Of a stretch of 34,521 nucleotides of DNA, positions 22,532 through 30,905 are shown piece by piece. A program made the position numbers and the translations under genes. This stretch comes from Gemmatimonadota bacterium (GTDB lineage Bacteria > Gemmatimonadota > Gemmatimonadetes > Gemmatimonadales > Gemmatimonadaceae): positions 1-34,521 of the forward strand of contig VHBP01000021.1 of NCBI GenBank assembly GCA_016871915.1, written 5' to 3'. Position 1 is the stretch's first letter. Every line of letters begins with the position of its first letter. The notes under the pieces are model-generated. The model was not told where the DNA came from and ran no database searches. It worked only from the letters and a program-made list of their open reading frames with translations.

Positions 22532-24907
22532 GTGCGCGTGCTAGTGGTCGGAGGAGGACCGGGAGGGCTCTATGCGGCGCTCCTCCTCAAGCGGCGGCAC
22601 CCGAAGGCCGAGGTGGTGGTCGAGGAGCGGAATCGCCCCGACGACACCTTCGGCTGGGGCGTCGTGCTCTCCGACCAGACCGTCGCCAACCTCCGCGCCG
22701 CCGATCCCGAGAGCGGGACGGCGATCGGCGCCGCCCTTCACCGCTGGGACGACATCGCGGTCCACATCGGTGGCCGCACCCACCGCTCCGGTGGCCATGG
22801 CTTCAGCGGGATCGGACGCAAGCGCCTCCTCCAGATCCTGCAGCAACGGTGCGTCGCCCTCGGTGTGACCCTCCGCTTCGAGACCCCGGTGCCTGATGCG
22901 CTCGAGGATCGGGTGCGGAGCGATCGATACGATCTCGTGATCGCCGCCGATGGCGTGAATGGCAAGCTTCGCGATCGCTACGCCGCGACCTTCCGTCCCG
23001 AGATCGATCTCCGTCACTGCCGCTATACCTGGCTCGGCACCCCGCGCACCTTCGACGCCTTCACCTTCGACTTCGTCGAGACCCCGCACGGCTGGTTCCA
23101 GGCGCACGCCTATCAGTTCGACGAGGAGATGAGCACCTTCATCGTCGAGACGCAAGAAGCGGCATGGGAGCGCGCCGGCCTCGGTCAGATGTCCGACGCC
23201 GAGAGTCGCGCCTTCTGCGAGCGCCTCTTCGCGCATCGGCTCGATGGAGCGCCGCTGATGTCCAACGCCGCGCATCTTCAGGGCTCGGCACAGTGGATCC
23301 GCTTCCCGCGCCTGACCTGCGGCTCCTGGGTGCACTGGATCGCCGATGGCGCGCGTCAGGTCCCCGTCATCCTCTTGGGCGACGCGGCCCACACCGCGCA
23401 CTTCTCGATCGGGTCGGGGACCAAACTCGCGCTGGAGGATGCGATCGCGCTTGACGCGATGATCGCCGCCGCCCCTGACGATCTCGCTGGTGCCCTCGTG
23501 CGCTACCAGCAGGAGCGATCGGTCGAGGTGCTCAAGTTGCAGAACGCGGCGCGCAACTCGACCGAGTGGTTCGAGCATGTGGATCGCTATGCGACCCTCG
23601 CTCCCGAGCAGTTCGCCTATTCTCTGCTCACCCGCTCGCAGCGCATCTCGCACGAGAATCTCCGCGAGCGTGATGCTGCGTATGTGGCTGATTTTGAGCG
23701 CTGGTTCGCCTCGCGAACGGGGCTCACCCTCGCCCCTGAGGCGCGCCCTGTCCCGCCGGTGCTCACCCCCTTCACCGCGCGCGGGGTGACCCTCGCGAAT
23801 CGCGTCGTCGTCTCGCCGATGGCGCAGTACTCCGCGCACGAGGATGGGACGCCAAGCAACTGGCATCTCGTGCACCTCGGCGCGCGTGCGACGGGTGGGG
23901 CCGGGCTCGTGATGACGGAGATGACCTGTGTCGCCCCCGAGGCACGCATCACGCCGTGGTGCCCTGGCCTCTGGAATGCGCAGCACCAGACCACATGGGC
24001 GCGGATCGTCGACTTCGTGCACCAGTACAGCGCGGCGAAGATCGGGCTCCAGCTCGGCCACGCCGGCGCCAAGGGGGCGACCAAGAAGATGTGGGAGGGG
24101 ATCGATCAACCCCTGGCTGAGGGAGGATGGCCGCTGATCGCGCCATCGGAGACCCAATATCTCAAGGGGATCTCGCAGACCGCGCGCGAGATGACGCGCG
24201 CGGAGATGGACGTGGTACGCGATGCCTTCGTGGCGAGCACACGACTCGGCGCCGCCGCCGGCTTCGATTGGCTCGAGCTCCACGCCGCACACGGCTATCT
24301 CCTCTCGGCGTTCCTCTCGCCGCTCACGAATCGCCGCACGGATGACTTCGGCGGGTCGCTCGAGCATCGCCTGCGCTTCCCACTCGAGGTCTTCACCGCG
24401 ATGCGCGCCGCGTGGCCCGCCGATCGACCGATGTCGGTGCGCATCTCGGCCCATGATTGGATGGACGGCGGCAACACCCCAGATGATGCCGTCGCCATCG
24501 CGCGCGCCTTCAGGGCAGCCGGCGCCGATCTGATCGATGTCTCGGCCGGCCAAGTCGTGAAGGGGGAGCGTCCTGTCTTCGGACGGATGTGGCAGACCCC
24601 CTTCGCCGATCGGGTGCGTCAGGAGGCGGGGATCGCGACGATCGCCGTCGGCGCGATCACCGATGCCGATCAGGCCAATGGGATCATCGCGGCGGGTCGT
24701 GCCGATCTCGTGGCGATCGGGCGGCCCCACCTCGCGAATCCGGCCTGGACCCTGCTCGAGGCGGCGCGTCTCGAGTATCCCGGCACCGAGGCGCTCTGGC
24801 CGAAGCCCTATCTCGCCGGTCAGGCCCAACTCGATCGACTCCTCGCCCGCGAACGGGCCGCGCGCGCGGCCGCTGAAGGCGCCCCACCCACCGGAGAGCT
24901 CACATGA
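22532..24907 (+). CDS. Bifunctional aryl-CoA monooxygenase/reductase (2-aminobenzoyl-CoA or salicylyl-CoA type)
   Basis: The 791-residue protein fuses two flavoenzymes. Residues 1-390 are a PHBH-type FAD monooxygenase, with the dinucleotide motif [10 protein letters not shown] (7-12) and the second FAD site [11 protein letters not shown] (D284). From residue 410 on it is an old-yellow-enzyme NADH:flavin oxidoreductase barrel with [19 protein letters not shown]584 in [11 protein letters not shown] and RRTDDFGGS. Proteins with this architecture are annotated as salicylyl-CoA 5-hydroxylase/oxidoreductase and include 2-aminobenzoyl-CoA monooxygenase/reductase of Azoarcus evansii. That enzyme hydroxylates anthraniloyl-CoA and then reduces the ring, giving a non-aromatic 2-amino-5-oxocyclohexenyl-carboxyl-CoA. 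The downstream CoA ligase, beta-oxidation enzymes and Rid protein fit that route better than gentisate formation. The start is GTG with a good ribosome site. It overlaps the SDR gene by 4 bp. Confidence 0.9.
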   Translation: MRVLVVGGGPGGLYAALLLKRRHPKAEVVVEERNRPDDTFGWGVVLSDQTVANLRAADPESGTAIGAALHRWDDIAVHIGGRTHRSGGHGFSGIGRKRLLQILQQRCVALGVTLRFETPVPDALEDRVRSDRYDLVIAADGVNGKLRDRYAATFRPEIDLRHCRYTWLGTPRTFDAFTFDFVETPHGWFQAHAYQFDEEMSTFIVETQEAAWERAGLGQMSDAESRAFCERLFAHRLDGAPLMSNAAHLQGSAQWIRFPRLTCGSWVHWIADGARQVPVILLGDAAHTAHFSIGSGTKLALEDAIALDAMIAAAPDDLAGALVRYQQERSVEVLKLQNAARNSTEWFEHVDRYATLAPEQFAYSLLTRSQRISHENLRERDAAYVADFERWFASRTGLTLAPEARPVPPVLTPFTARGVTLANRVVVSPMAQYSAHEDGTPSNWHLVHLGARATGGAGLVMTEMTCVAPEARITPWCPGLWNAQHQTTWARIVDFVHQYSAAKIGLQLGHAGAKGATKKMWEGIDQPLAEGGWPLIAPSETQYLKGISQTAREMTRAEMDVVRDAFVASTRLGAAAGFDWLELHAAHGYLLSAFLSPLTNRRTDDFGGSLEHRLRFPLEVFTAMRAAWPADRPMSVRISAHDWMDGGNTPDDAVAIARAFRAAGADLIDVSAGQVVKGERPVFGRMWQTPFADRVRQEAGIATIAVGAITDADQANGIIAAGRADLVAIGRPHLANPAWTLLEAARLEYPGTEALWPKPYLAGQAQLDRLLARERAARAAAEGAPPTGELT

Positions 24908-25671
24908 CCCCCCTGCGTGGACGCCACGCCTTCATCACCGGCGCCAACCGCGGGATCGGTGCGGCGATCGCCCACCATCTCGTACAGGCGGGCGCTGATC
25001 TCACCCTCTGCGTCCGCACGCCGGCGAGTGCCGATGCGCTCGTGCATGAGCTCTCGGCGCTCGGACCGCGCATGCGGGTGGTGCAGGCCGACATCCTCGA
25101 TGCAGCCGCGCTCCGACGCGCCTGCACCGAGGCCGCGGCGATCGCCCCGGTCGACATCGTGATCAACAATGCGGGGACAGCGGAGACCGCCCCCTTCCTT
25201 CGCACCGATGCCGCGCTTTTCCAGCGGATGATCGACACGCATCTCATGGCCCCGGTGCACGCCGCGCACGCCTTCCTGCCGGCGATGCTCGAGCGTGGGT
25301 GGGGGCGCATCGTGAATGTCGCGAGCATCGCGGGACTCGGGGGCGCGCCGTACATCACCGCCTATGCCGCAGCGAAGCACGCCGAGGTCGGGTTCACTCG
25401 GGCACTCGCCGCGGAGTGCGCGCCGAAGGGCGTCTTGGTGAATGCCGTCTGTCCGGGCTATGTGGATACGGACATGGTGCATGGTGCGGTCGAGAAGCTC
25501 ACGGCGAAGACGGGGCTCTCCGCTCCTGACGCATTGGCTGCGATCCTCCGCGATGCAGGGCAGCCACGTCTCGTGACGGCCGACGAGGTCGCACAAGCGG
25601 TCCTCGCCTTTGCCCTGCCGACGACGACCGCCGTCGGGGAGACCCGCGCCCTGATGGGAGCCGACGCATGA
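24904..25671 (+). CDS. SDR oxidoreductase of the aryl-CoA operon
   Basis: The 255-residue classical short-chain dehydrogenase/reductase has the cofactor motif TGANRGIG (about residues 13-20), NNAG near residue 90, and the complete catalytic set S141, Y154 and K158 in [18 protein letters not shown]. Basic and small residues after the first strand (CVRTP) suggest NADP or NAD use without deciding. In the proposed pathway it would oxidise the 3-hydroxyacyl-CoA formed after hydration, or reduce a ring ketone. The start ATG overlaps the preceding stop (ATGA at 24904-24907) and its own stop overlaps the next start in the same way, so synthesis is tightly coupled. Confidence 0.9.
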   Translation: MTPLRGRHAFITGANRGIGAAIAHHLVQAGADLTLCVRTPASADALVHELSALGPRMRVVQADILDAAALRRACTEAAAIAPVDIVINNAGTAETAPFLRTDAALFQRMIDTHLMAPVHAAHAFLPAMLERGWGRIVNVASIAGLGGAPYITAYAAAKHAEVGFTRALAAECAPKGVLVNAVCPGYVDTDMVHGAVEKLTAKTGLSAPDALAAILRDAGQPRLVTADEVAQAVLAFALPTTTAVGETRALMGADA

Positions 25672-26498
25672 CCGATTCGCGGAAGCCGATGGCCGGTCTC
25701 ACCCCGACGCATTTCGCCTGGTCTGCCACCTCAGACGGACGGGTGGCGACGATCACGCTGAATCGCCCCGATCGGAAGAATCCGCTGACCTTCGAGTCGT
25801 ACGCCGAGTTGCGGGACACCTTCCGCGCTCTCGCGAGGGCAAGCGATGTGCGCGTGGTAATCCTCACCGGCGCGGGCGGGAACTTCTGTTCCGGCGGCGA
25901 TGTGCACGAGATCATCGGCCCGCTCACACGGATGACCTCATCGAAGTTGCTCGAGTTCACGCGGATGACGGGGGCGCTCGTACAGGCGATGCGGGATTGC
26001 CCGCAGCCGATCATCGCCGCGGTGGATGGGGTGGCGGCTGGTGCGGGGGCGATCCTCGCGATGGCTTCGGATCTGCGGATCGCCACGGCGCGCGCGACCA
26101 CGGCCTTCCTCTTCACGCGGGTCGGACTCGCCGGCTGCGACATGGGGGCCTGCGCCCTCCTCCCACGGATCATCGGGCTCGGGCGCGCTTCGGAGCTCCT
26201 ATACACCGGGCGCTCAATGTCAGCGGAGGAAGGAGAGCGCTGGGGGTTCTACAACGCGATCGTCTCACCGGAATCCCTGGCCGAGGAGACGATGCAACGC
26301 GCCCGCGCCCTCGCTGATGGTCCCTACGCCGCCCACGCCGTCACCAAGCGGATGCTGCAACTGGAATGGAACGTGGGGCTCGAGGAGGCGCTCGAGCTCG
26401 AGGCGAAGGCGCAGGCACGTCTGATGGAGACGCAGGACTTTCATCGCGCCTATGAGGCCTTCGTCGCCAAACGCCGTCCCGTCTTCGAGGGGAACTGA
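25668..26498 (+). CDS. Enoyl-CoA hydratase/isomerase family protein
   Basis: The 276-residue protein is a crotonase-fold enzyme. The first oxyanion segment is [11 protein letters not shown] (about residues 72-82) and the second is the loop [12 protein letters not shown]. Where classical hydratases have a Glu in PEIxxGxxPGxGG, this one has [19 protein letters not shown], with Asp and a Cys in the active-site turn. It may therefore be a specialised hydratase, ring-opening hydrolase or isomerase rather than a standard fatty-acid enzyme. In context it acts on cyclohexenyl- or opened-chain CoA intermediates of the aminobenzoate route. It is joined to both neighbours: ATGA overlap upstream, and a single base before the acyl-CoA dehydrogenase start. 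Confidence 0.9.
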   Translation: MTDSRKPMAGLTPTHFAWSATSDGRVATITLNRPDRKNPLTFESYAELRDTFRALARASDVRVVILTGAGGNFCSGGDVHEIIGPLTRMTSSKLLEFTRMTGALVQAMRDCPQPIIAAVDGVAAGAGAILAMASDLRIATARATTAFLFTRVGLAGCDMGACALLPRIIGLGRASELLYTGRSMSAEEGERWGFYNAIVSPESLAEETMQRARALADGPYAAHAVTKRMLQLEWNVGLEEALELEAKAQARLMETQDFHRAYEAFVAKRRPVFEGN

Positions 26499-26499
26499 G

Positions 26500-27675
26500 A
26501 TGACGATGCCGCCATCTACACATCTCGACTGGCCCTTCTTCGATTCTCGGCACCGGGAGCTCGCTGATGCGGCGGCTCGATGGGTCGCGATGCAGTCGAT
26601 CCCCGATGCCGATACCGATGCGGCCTGTCGCCAGTGGGTGCGCGCCCTCGGGGCCGCGGGGTTCCTGCGCCACGCCGTCCCTGCGCCATGGGGCGGTGTG
26701 CAGGAGACGATCGAGTCGCGCAGTCTCTGTATCCTCCGCGATACCCTCGCGGCGCATCATGCGCTCGCCGACTTCGCCTTCGCGATGCAAGGACTCGGGG
26801 CTGGCGCCCTCGCCCTCGCCGGATCGGATGCGCTCCGTTCCGATTGGCTGCCGAAGGTCGCGAGTGGGGAGGCGATCGCCGCCTTCGCCCTCTCTGAGCC
26901 AGACGCGGGTTCGGACGCCGCGGCCCTCGCCATGCGCGCCACGCGCACGGACGGCGGCTGGCGACTTGATGGTGAGAAGATGTGGATCTCCAACGGGGGG
27001 ATCGCCGACTTCTACTGCGTCTTCGCGCGCACCGATACCGACGTGGTCCCCGCGAAGGGGATCACCGGCTTTCTCGTGCCGGCGACCACGCCCGGGCTCC
27101 GGGTCGCCGAGCGAATCGATGTGATGTCACCGCATCCGTTGGCGCGCCTCGCCTTCGATGGGTGTGTGATCCCTGACTCACACCGGCTCGGGGCGCCCGG
27201 CGAAGGGTTCGCCCTCGCGATGCGCACCCTCGACATCTTCCGCGTCTCCGTCGCCGCGGCGGCCGTGGGGTTCGCACGACGTGCCGTGAACGACACCATC
27301 GTACATATGGACGCACGTGCGATGTTCGGCGCGACCCTCGCAGCGCAGCCCCTCGCGCAGGCGATCCTCGGCGACATGGCGACCGACCTCGACGCGGCGG
27401 CGCTCCTCACCTACCGCGCCGCCTGGCAGCGTGATGCGCAGGGGGGACGGACCACCGGCGTCGCCGCCATGGCGAAGCTCGGCGCGACCGAGCTCGCGCA
27501 GACGATCATCGATCGGGCGGTCCAGTTGCATGGCGGCGAGGGAGTGCGCGTGGGACGGATGGTCGAGCGGCTCTATCGTGACGTCCGCGCCCTTCGCATC
27601 TATGAGGGGGCGAGCGAGGTGCAGCGCCTGCTAATCGGGCGGGAGACCTTACGCGCGGCGCGGGAGGCGCGATGA
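26500..27675 (+). CDS. Acyl-CoA dehydrogenase
   Basis: The 391-residue FAD enzyme has the acyl-CoA dehydrogenase signature FALSEPDAGSDAAALAMRA (about residues 128-146), WISNGG in the beta domain, and the C-terminal RIYEGASEVQRLLIGRE in which E369 is the position of the catalytic base of the medium-chain enzyme. Length is typical. It introduces a double bond between C2 and C3 of an acyl-CoA, passing electrons to ETF. Here it probably handles an alicyclic or opened-ring intermediate. The start could be the ATG at 26500 or the one at 26506. I chose the first because GAGGGG lies 8-13 nt upstream. It overlaps the next gene by 4 bp. Confidence 0.92.
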   Translation: MTMPPSTHLDWPFFDSRHRELADAAARWVAMQSIPDADTDAACRQWVRALGAAGFLRHAVPAPWGGVQETIESRSLCILRDTLAAHHALADFAFAMQGLGAGALALAGSDALRSDWLPKVASGEAIAAFALSEPDAGSDAAALAMRATRTDGGWRLDGEKMWISNGGIADFYCVFARTDTDVVPAKGITGFLVPATTPGLRVAERIDVMSPHPLARLAFDGCVIPDSHRLGAPGEGFALAMRTLDIFRVSVAAAAVGFARRAVNDTIVHMDARAMFGATLAAQPLAQAILGDMATDLDAAALLTYRAAWQRDAQGGRTTGVAAMAKLGATELAQTIIDRAVQLHGGEGVRVGRMVERLYRDVRALRIYEGASEVQRLLIGRETLRAAREAR

Positions 27676-29312
27676 CGATGATGCATCCCTCGGGACACCA
27701 CGACGGCTGGGCGCGCGCCCAACTCCCGCCGATGGCGGAGTGGCCGGTGCTCCACCTCGAGGCGCCCTACGACTATCCCGCACGCCTCAACTGCGTGACG
27801 CGGCTCCTCGACGAGGCGATCGCCGAGGGCGCGGGAGATCGCGTCGCGCTCGTGGTCCCAGATGGTGCGGGAGGCTGGCACGAGGTCACCTATGCGACCC
27901 TCGCCGCCGATGTCGATGCGTTCGCGCACGTGCTCACCGGCGAGCTGGGCCTCGTGTCCGGCAATCGGGTGCTCCTCCGCGGCTTCAACGATCGCTGGAT
28001 GGCGACCGCGTGGCTCGCGGTGATGAAGGTGGGGCTCGTCGCGGTCACCACGATGCCCCTCCTCCGTGCGACCGAACTCAAGGTGATCCTCGAGCGTGCC
28101 AACTGTGCCTTGGCCCTCTGTGATGCCGCCCTCCTCGGCGAACTGACGGAAGCGGCGCGCGAGCGCGGCGTGCCGGTCCATCACTGGGGGACCAACGCCG
28201 CCGACGGACTCGCCGCGCGCAGTGAACGGCACCGCCGCCCCTTCACGCCCTGCGACACCGCGAGCGATGACGTCTGCCTGATCGCCTTCACCTCGGGGAC
28301 CACTGGCGTCCCCAAGGGATGCATGCACTTCCATCGGGATGTGCTTGCGATGTGCGATGGCTTCTCGGCGCAGGTCCTCGGGTTGCGACCTGATGATCGC
28401 TGCATCGGGACCCCACCCTTCGCCTTCACCTTCGGGCTCGGCGGACTCCTCTGCTTCCCACTCGCCGCCCGCGCGAGCACCGTGCTCCTGCCCAAGGCCA
28501 CACCGGAGAGTCTGCTCGACGCGATCTCGGCGACGCGTGCGACGGTGAGCTTCACCGCCCCGACCTTCTATCGCTTGATGGGGCTCGCGATCCGCAAGGA
28601 TCCCACGCGATTCCCCATCCCATCACTCCGCTGCTCCGTCTCCGCCGGTGAGGCGTTGCCCGATGCCACGCGCACCCTCTGGCGCGAGGTCACGGGGATC
28701 GAGATGCTCGATGGGATCGGTGCGACTGAGTTGATCCACATCTTCATCGCCGCGGCCGGCGCGGATGTGCGCCCTGGGGCGATCGGGCGCGCCGTCCCCG
28801 GCTATGAGATCGCGATCCTCGATGAGGCGCTCCAGCGGGTTCCCACCGGAACGGTCGGGCGACTTGCCGTGCGCGGACCCACTGGGTGCCGCTATCTCGC
28901 CGATGCGCGCCAGCGCGCCTACGTGCAGGATGGGTGGAATCTCACCGGTGACGCCGCGCACATGGACGCGGACGGCTATGTGTTCTTCAAGGCGCGCACC
29001 GACGACCTCATCATCTCGTCGGGTTACAACATCGGCGCCCCCGAAGTGGAGGCCGCGGTACTCCAGCACCCAGCCGTCGCGGAGTGCGCGGTCATTGGCG
29101 TACCCGATGAGGAACGCGGCCAGGTGGTGCAGGCGGTGATCGTCCTCGCCGCTGGTCAGACACCGAGCGACGCACTAGCCGCTGAGATTCAAGAGTTCGT
29201 GAAGGCGACAATCGCACCGTACAAGTATCCGCGGATCGTCACCTTCGCGACCGCCCTTCCCAAGACCGACACCGGGAAGCTCCAGCGCTTCCGCCTTAAG
29301 GAGTCTCGATGA
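27672..29312 (+). CDS. Aryl-CoA ligase, 2-aminobenzoate/benzoate type
   Basis: The 546-residue member of the AMP-forming synthetase superfamily activates a carboxylic acid with ATP and CoA. The P-loop-like A3 motif is TSGTTGVPKG (residues 207-216). Later come DGIGATE, the NLTGD(A) block with the adenosine-binding Asp, FFKARTDDLIISSGYNIGAPEVE, and the C-terminal KTDTGKLQR holding the catalytic Lys. The EVE after NIGAP and the FTF/GLGGLL segment around residue 260 resemble benzoate- and 2-aminobenzoate-CoA ligases. It would produce the aryl-CoA used by the monooxygenase encoded first in the operon. Its substrate is inferred from neighbours. ATGA overlaps mark both ends. Confidence 0.9.
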   Translation: MTMMHPSGHHDGWARAQLPPMAEWPVLHLEAPYDYPARLNCVTRLLDEAIAEGAGDRVALVVPDGAGGWHEVTYATLAADVDAFAHVLTGELGLVSGNRVLLRGFNDRWMATAWLAVMKVGLVAVTTMPLLRATELKVILERANCALALCDAALLGELTEAARERGVPVHHWGTNAADGLAARSERHRRPFTPCDTASDDVCLIAFTSGTTGVPKGCMHFHRDVLAMCDGFSAQVLGLRPDDRCIGTPPFAFTFGLGGLLCFPLAARASTVLLPKATPESLLDAISATRATVSFTAPTFYRLMGLAIRKDPTRFPIPSLRCSVSAGEALPDATRTLWREVTGIEMLDGIGATELIHIFIAAAGADVRPGAIGRAVPGYEIAILDEALQRVPTGTVGRLAVRGPTGCRYLADARQRAYVQDGWNLTGDAAHMDADGYVFFKARTDDLIISSGYNIGAPEVEAAVLQHPAVAECAVIGVPDEERGQVVQAVIVLAAGQTPSDALAAEIQEFVKATIAPYKYPRIVTFATALPKTDTGKLQRFRLKESR

Positions 29313-29707
29313 CGACCCTGCATCTCCTCCAGCCCGATGGATGGGCGGCGCCCCGCGGCTATTCCAATGGCGTCGTCGTCACCGGGCGGCAGCTCTATGT
29401 CGCTGGACAGATCGGCTGGGATGCCCAGCAGCGCCTCGTCCCTGGCGGCCTCGTCCCCCAGGTACGTCAGGCGCTGGAGAACATCGTCACCGTCCTCGCG
29501 ACCGGTGGCGCGCGCCCCGAGCATCTGGTTCGTTTGACGTGGTATCTCACTGATCGCGCCGCCTATCTCGCTGCCGCCAAGGAGATCGGAGCGGTCTATC
29601 GTGAGGTGATCGGTCGACACTATCCCGCGATGACCGCCGTCGAGGTCTCGGCACTGATGGAAGCAGAGTCGGTCGTCGAGATCGAAGCCACCGCGGTCAT
29701 CCCCTGA
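29309..29707 (+). CDS. Rid (YjgF/YER057c/UK114) family protein lacking the RidA Arg
   Basis: The 132-residue protein has the chorismate-mutase-like Rid fold: YVAGQIGWDAQQ, QVRQALENIVTVLATGGA, HLVRLTWYLTD and VEIEATAVIP all match. RidA-type deaminases hydrolyse enamine/imine amino-acid intermediates and use an Arg (Arg105 of E. coli, in PARSxVEV) to hold the substrate carboxylate. Here the segment is YPAMTAVEV with Met108 instead. Canonical 2-imino-acid deamination is therefore unlikely. In this operon the expected substrate is an enamine whose carboxylate is masked as a CoA thioester, so loss of Arg could be adaptive; this is inference. The start overlaps the ligase stop (ATGA). A 48-bp gap follows before the ketosynthase gene. 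Confidence 0.9.
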   Translation: MTTLHLLQPDGWAAPRGYSNGVVVTGRQLYVAGQIGWDAQQRLVPGGLVPQVRQALENIVTVLATGGARPEHLVRLTWYLTDRAAYLAAAKEIGAVYREVIGRHYPAMTAVEVSALMEAESVVEIEATAVIP

Positions 29708-29728
29708 CCCGTTGTCGTCCTTCGCTTT

Positions 29729-29756
29729 CAGCCTCTAGCCTCCAGCCTTCAGCCTA
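29729..29756 (+). repeat. Heptamer tandem repeat abutting the start codon
   Basis: Four 7-bp units, CAGCCTC, TAGCCTC, CAGCCTT and CAGCCTA, run head to tail. The last A is the first base of the ketosynthase ATG. The array replaces a Shine-Dalgarno. TAGCCT in unit two could serve as a -10 box with TTGTCG 18 bp upstream, so copy number might alter promoter-to-start spacing. Confidence 0.7.
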
Positions 29757-30892
29757 TGCCATACGCTTCCATTACCGGTTGGGGCGCCTGCATGCCCCCG
29801 GCCGTCCTCACCAACGAGGACCTCTCCACCTTCCTCGACACCAACGACGAGTGGATCACCTCGCGAACGGGGATGAAGGAGCGCCGCGTCTCGCATGTGA
29901 CCGCGGTCGAGCTTTCCACCGTTGCGGCGGCGCGTGCGTTGGCCTGCGCGGGGCTTGATGCCGCTGACGTCGACCTGATCATCTATGGCGGCGTCAGCAA
30001 CGAAGAGCTCTGCCCCAATAGCGCCTCCGGCGTACAGCTCGCCCTCGGCGCCACCAAGGCGGCCTCGATCGATCTCAACACCGCCTGCACCAGCTTCTGC
30101 TACGGGCTCGCGACCGCCACCTCGATGATCCGCACCGGGATCGTGCGCAATGCGGTCGTGATCGGCACCGAACTGATCTCCCGCTACATGGACTGGAGCA
30201 ACCGCAACGTCGCCGTGCTCTTCGGTGACGGCTCCGCCGCCGTCGTGCTACAGGCCACTGACAACGAAGAGGGGATGCTCGGCGCGGTGCTCGGCTGTGA
30301 CGCCGAGGCGCGCGCCACGCTCCGTGTGCGTGGCTTCGGGTGCGGCTACTCCGGGTATGGCATCACCTACGGCGACACGCTGTGGGATTTCGACGGCCAG
30401 GTGATCTTCAAGCGCGCCGTCGGCGCCATGGCCGCCGCCTCCACGAAGGTCCTCGCCGATCATGGGGTCACCGCCGACCAGATCGGTCTTGTCGTCCCGC
30501 ATCAGGCGAACCTCCGCATCATCGAAGGGGTCGCGAAGCATGCGGGGATCCCGATGGAGAAGGTGATGCTCACCGTGCAGAAGTACGGGAACATGAGTGC
30601 AGCCACGGTGCCGGTCGCGTTGGTCGAGGCGCTCGAGCAGGGGCGCGTCGCCCCGGGGAGCTGGCTCCTCATGCCCGCCTTCGGGGGTGGGCTCACCTAC
30701 TGTTCCCTTCTCGTGAAGTGGGGGTCACGCGTCACGCCGCTCGGCACGAGCGATACCGCACTCCCCCCCTGCACCGAGTCCGCACTCACGATGGTGAACC
30801 GCGTCCGTGCGAATCAGGATCCGCATGGTCGGTCGCAGGCGGGGCTCATGGCCCCGGTCTTCGCTGAGGCGCGCATCGCCGCGAAGGGCTAG
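29756..30892 (+). CDS. 3-oxoacyl-ACP synthase III-like ketosynthase (FabH/PqsD-like)
   Basis: The 378-residue thiolase-fold enzyme has a full FabH-type triad: C111 in NTACTSFCYG, H249 in VPHQANLRI and N279 in YGNMSAATVP. Positions match E. coli FabH (112, 244, 274). FabH enzymes condense acyl-CoA with malonyl-ACP or malonyl-CoA. About 50 residues follow the usual end (AFGGGLTYCSLLVKW), a Pro/Arg-rich extension not needed for the fold. It lies 48 bp after the aryl-CoA operon on the same strand and may be co-transcribed. Options are ordinary fatty-acid initiation, a PqsD-like enzyme using an aryl-CoA, or a thiolase substitute in the degradation route. Sequence alone cannot decide. No fab genes are nearby, which argues against the housekeeping role. 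Confidence 0.88.
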   Translation: MPYASITGWGACMPPAVLTNEDLSTFLDTNDEWITSRTGMKERRVSHVTAVELSTVAAARALACAGLDAADVDLIIYGGVSNEELCPNSASGVQLALGATKAASIDLNTACTSFCYGLATATSMIRTGIVRNAVVIGTELISRYMDWSNRNVAVLFGDGSAAVVLQATDNEEGMLGAVLGCDAEARATLRVRGFGCGYSGYGITYGDTLWDFDGQVIFKRAVGAMAAASTKVLADHGVTADQIGLVVPHQANLRIIEGVAKHAGIPMEKVMLTVQKYGNMSAATVPVALVEALEQGRVAPGSWLLMPAFGGGLTYCSLLVKWGSRVTPLGTSDTALPPCTESALTMVNRVRANQDPHGRSQAGLMAPVFAEARIAAKG

Positions 30893-30905
30893 CGCGCGCC
30901 ACTCT

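Noticed and set aside
22541-24829. 762-codon minus-strand frame opposite the monooxygenase/reductase
   Set aside because: Low-complexity charged product without motifs; the plus strand has FAD and old-yellow-enzyme signatures along the same bases.
29729-29756. CRISPR repeat or phage attachment site
   Set aside because: Units are 7 bp with no spacers, and there is no integrase or duplicated flank.
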